Shown one piece after another: positions 63,264-64,000 of a stretch of DNA of 64,000 bases (its first letter is position 1; the number at the start of each line of letters is the position of its first letter). This DNA is from Streptomyces halobius (GTDB lineage: Bacteria; Actinomycetota; Actinomycetes; Streptomycetales; Streptomycetaceae). A program made the position numbers and the translations under genes. The notes beneath the pieces were generated by a model. It saw only the letters and a program-made list of their open reading frames with translations, did no database searches and was not told the origin of the DNA. The stretch covers positions 7,068,001 to 7,132,000 of the forward strand of contig NZ_CP086322.1 of NCBI RefSeq assembly GCF_023277745.1, written 5' to 3'.

Positions 63264-64000
63264 CTAGAGCGCTCCCTTCAGCCAGATGGTGATCGTGCTG
63301 CTCTTCGGCGCCTGCTCGCCGCCCTCGACGGACTGAGAGTCGACCGTGTCCTGCGGGAACAGGAACGGCTTCTTCACCTCGACCTGGAAACCGAGGGCCG
63401 ACAGCTTCCGCTTGGCCTCGTCGACATGGGCGCCGGTGACATCCGGGACGGTGACCATCTCCGGCCCCTTGGAGAGGGTGAGGGTGACGGTGTCGCCCTT
63501 GCCCAGCTCCTTGCCCTCGCCGGGCGACTGCTGGGCGACGGTGCCCCGGTCCTCCTGGGAGAACACCGGCTCGGCCGCGAACTTCACCTTGAAGCCCTCG
63601 TCGCGCAGCGTCTCCGCGGCGTCCGCCTTGTCGTCGCCGATCACATCGGGCACCTTGATCGCGGACCCGCGGCTGATCGTGAGCGCCACCGCGGTATCGG
63701 GCCGCCGCTGGCTGCCCGCCGCCGGGTCGGTACGGATCACCGAGCCCTTGGCGACCTCGTCGCTGAACTCCCGGCGCTCGGTGCCCGGGATGAGCCCGCG
63801 GTCCCGCAGCTTGCGCTTGGCGTCCGCGACCGGGGTGCCGTTCAGCTCCGGAATCGTGACGATCTCCGGGCCGCGGGAGACGGTGATGGTGACCGTGCCC
63901 GTACCGCGGATCCGCTGGCCGTTCGCGGGGGCCGTGGCCATCACATGGCCGCGCTTCACATTCGCGCTGAAGCTCCGCTTCACCGTCACGCCCAGTCCCT
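63264..64000 (-). CDS. PASTA-repeat protein, probable C-terminus of a serine/threonine kinase (5' end outside window)
   Basis: The frame remains open to base 64000 on the minus strand, so the start is outside. The visible 245 residues are four PASTA repeats: TVTITVSRGPEIVTIPELNG, GSAIKVPDVIGDDKADAAET and GPEMVTVPDVTGAHVDEAKR mark their borders. They end in ITIWLKGAL. PASTA domains bind peptidoglycan fragments or lipid II outside the cell and control PknB-type kinases. The kinase domain is not in the window, so the call is inferred from repeat number and family. Confidence 0.85.
   Translation of the reverse strand, partial: GLGVTVKRSFSANVKRGHVMATAPANGQRIRGTGTVTITVSRGPEIVTIPELNGTPVADAKRKLRDRGLIPGTERREFSDEVAKGSVIRTDPAAGSQRRPDTAVALTISRGSAIKVPDVIGDDKADAAETLRDEGFKVKFAAEPVFSQEDRGTVAQQSPGEGKELGKGDTVTLTLSKGPEMVTVPDVTGAHVDEAKRKLSALGFQVEVKKPFLFPQDTVDSQSVEGGEQAPKSSTITIWLKGAL

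Overview
The window is chromosomal DNA from a high-GC actinobacterium, almost certainly Streptomyces or a close relative. Supporting evidence is the very high GC with strong third-position GC bias, many GTG and TTG starts, the ctaCDF/ctaE-qcrCAB aerobic respiratory block, a MacRS-type two-component pair, an XRE/DUF397 pair, the PspA-PspAA pair and a SAM-IV type riboswitch. It reads mainly as conserved core chromosome. No prophage, IS transposase, CRISPR array, rRNA, tRNA or biosynthetic cluster was seen.

Layout. 1-6.7 kb: membrane-stress gene pspA (cut by the left edge), its PspAA partner, a histidine kinase/response regulator pair joined by a 17-bp tandem repeat, and an RND transporter. 6.7-10.1 kb: a small accessory patch holding a broken methyltransferase remnant, a DUF397/XRE pair, two small unknown genes and an ATP-grasp enzyme. 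10.2-16.9 kb: nadA, erpA, an anchored secreted protein, a PfkB-type sugar kinase and a cysteine desulfurase fused to a TusA domain. 17.3-26.7 kb: the cytochrome c oxidase and bc1 complex genes (ctaC, ctaD, ctaF, ctaE, qcrC, qcrA, qcrB), interrupted by an L,D-transpeptidase and a degenerate receiver protein. 26.8-29.8 kb: trpD, then a SAM-IV riboswitch ahead of an aminotransferase class V enzyme.

30-42.7 kb: an Lrp-type ligand-binding protein with a rhomboid protease, a zinc-ribbon protein with an NYN nuclease, two tandem NlpC/P60 cell-wall peptidases (the first behind a structured leader), a metallopeptidase-like lipoprotein, a GT87-type membrane glycosyltransferase, a PimB-like mannosyltransferase, an acyl-CoA ligase and a metallophosphoesterase that ends inside a 168-bp palindromic MITE-like element. 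43-53.3 kb: SRPBCC, ArsA-like ATPase, DUF5304, glucokinase, a nuclease-family protein, an esterase, plsC, macS/macR and a phosphofructokinase. 53.5-64 kb: a D-2-hydroxyacid dehydrogenase, a fused anthranilate synthase under a complete trp attenuator, two divergent truncated genes meeting at one junction, class II DAHP synthase, bfd with an iron box, bacterioferritin, a sulfite-oxidase-like enzyme, endonuclease IV and the PASTA tail of a probable serine/threonine kinase (cut by the right edge).

Genes that work together: ctaCDFE plus qcrCAB form the bc1-aa3 branch of aerobic respiration. DAHP synthase, anthranilate synthase and TrpD cover entry to the shikimate pathway and the first two committed tryptophan steps. 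bfd and bfr handle storage and release of iron. The most informative non-coding features are the trp attenuator (56756-56868), the SAM-IV riboswitch (28025-28157), the palindromic element at 42726-42893, the 17-bp tandem array at 2562-2673 and the double-truncation junction near 57.47 kb. I found no wholly new multi-gene system.
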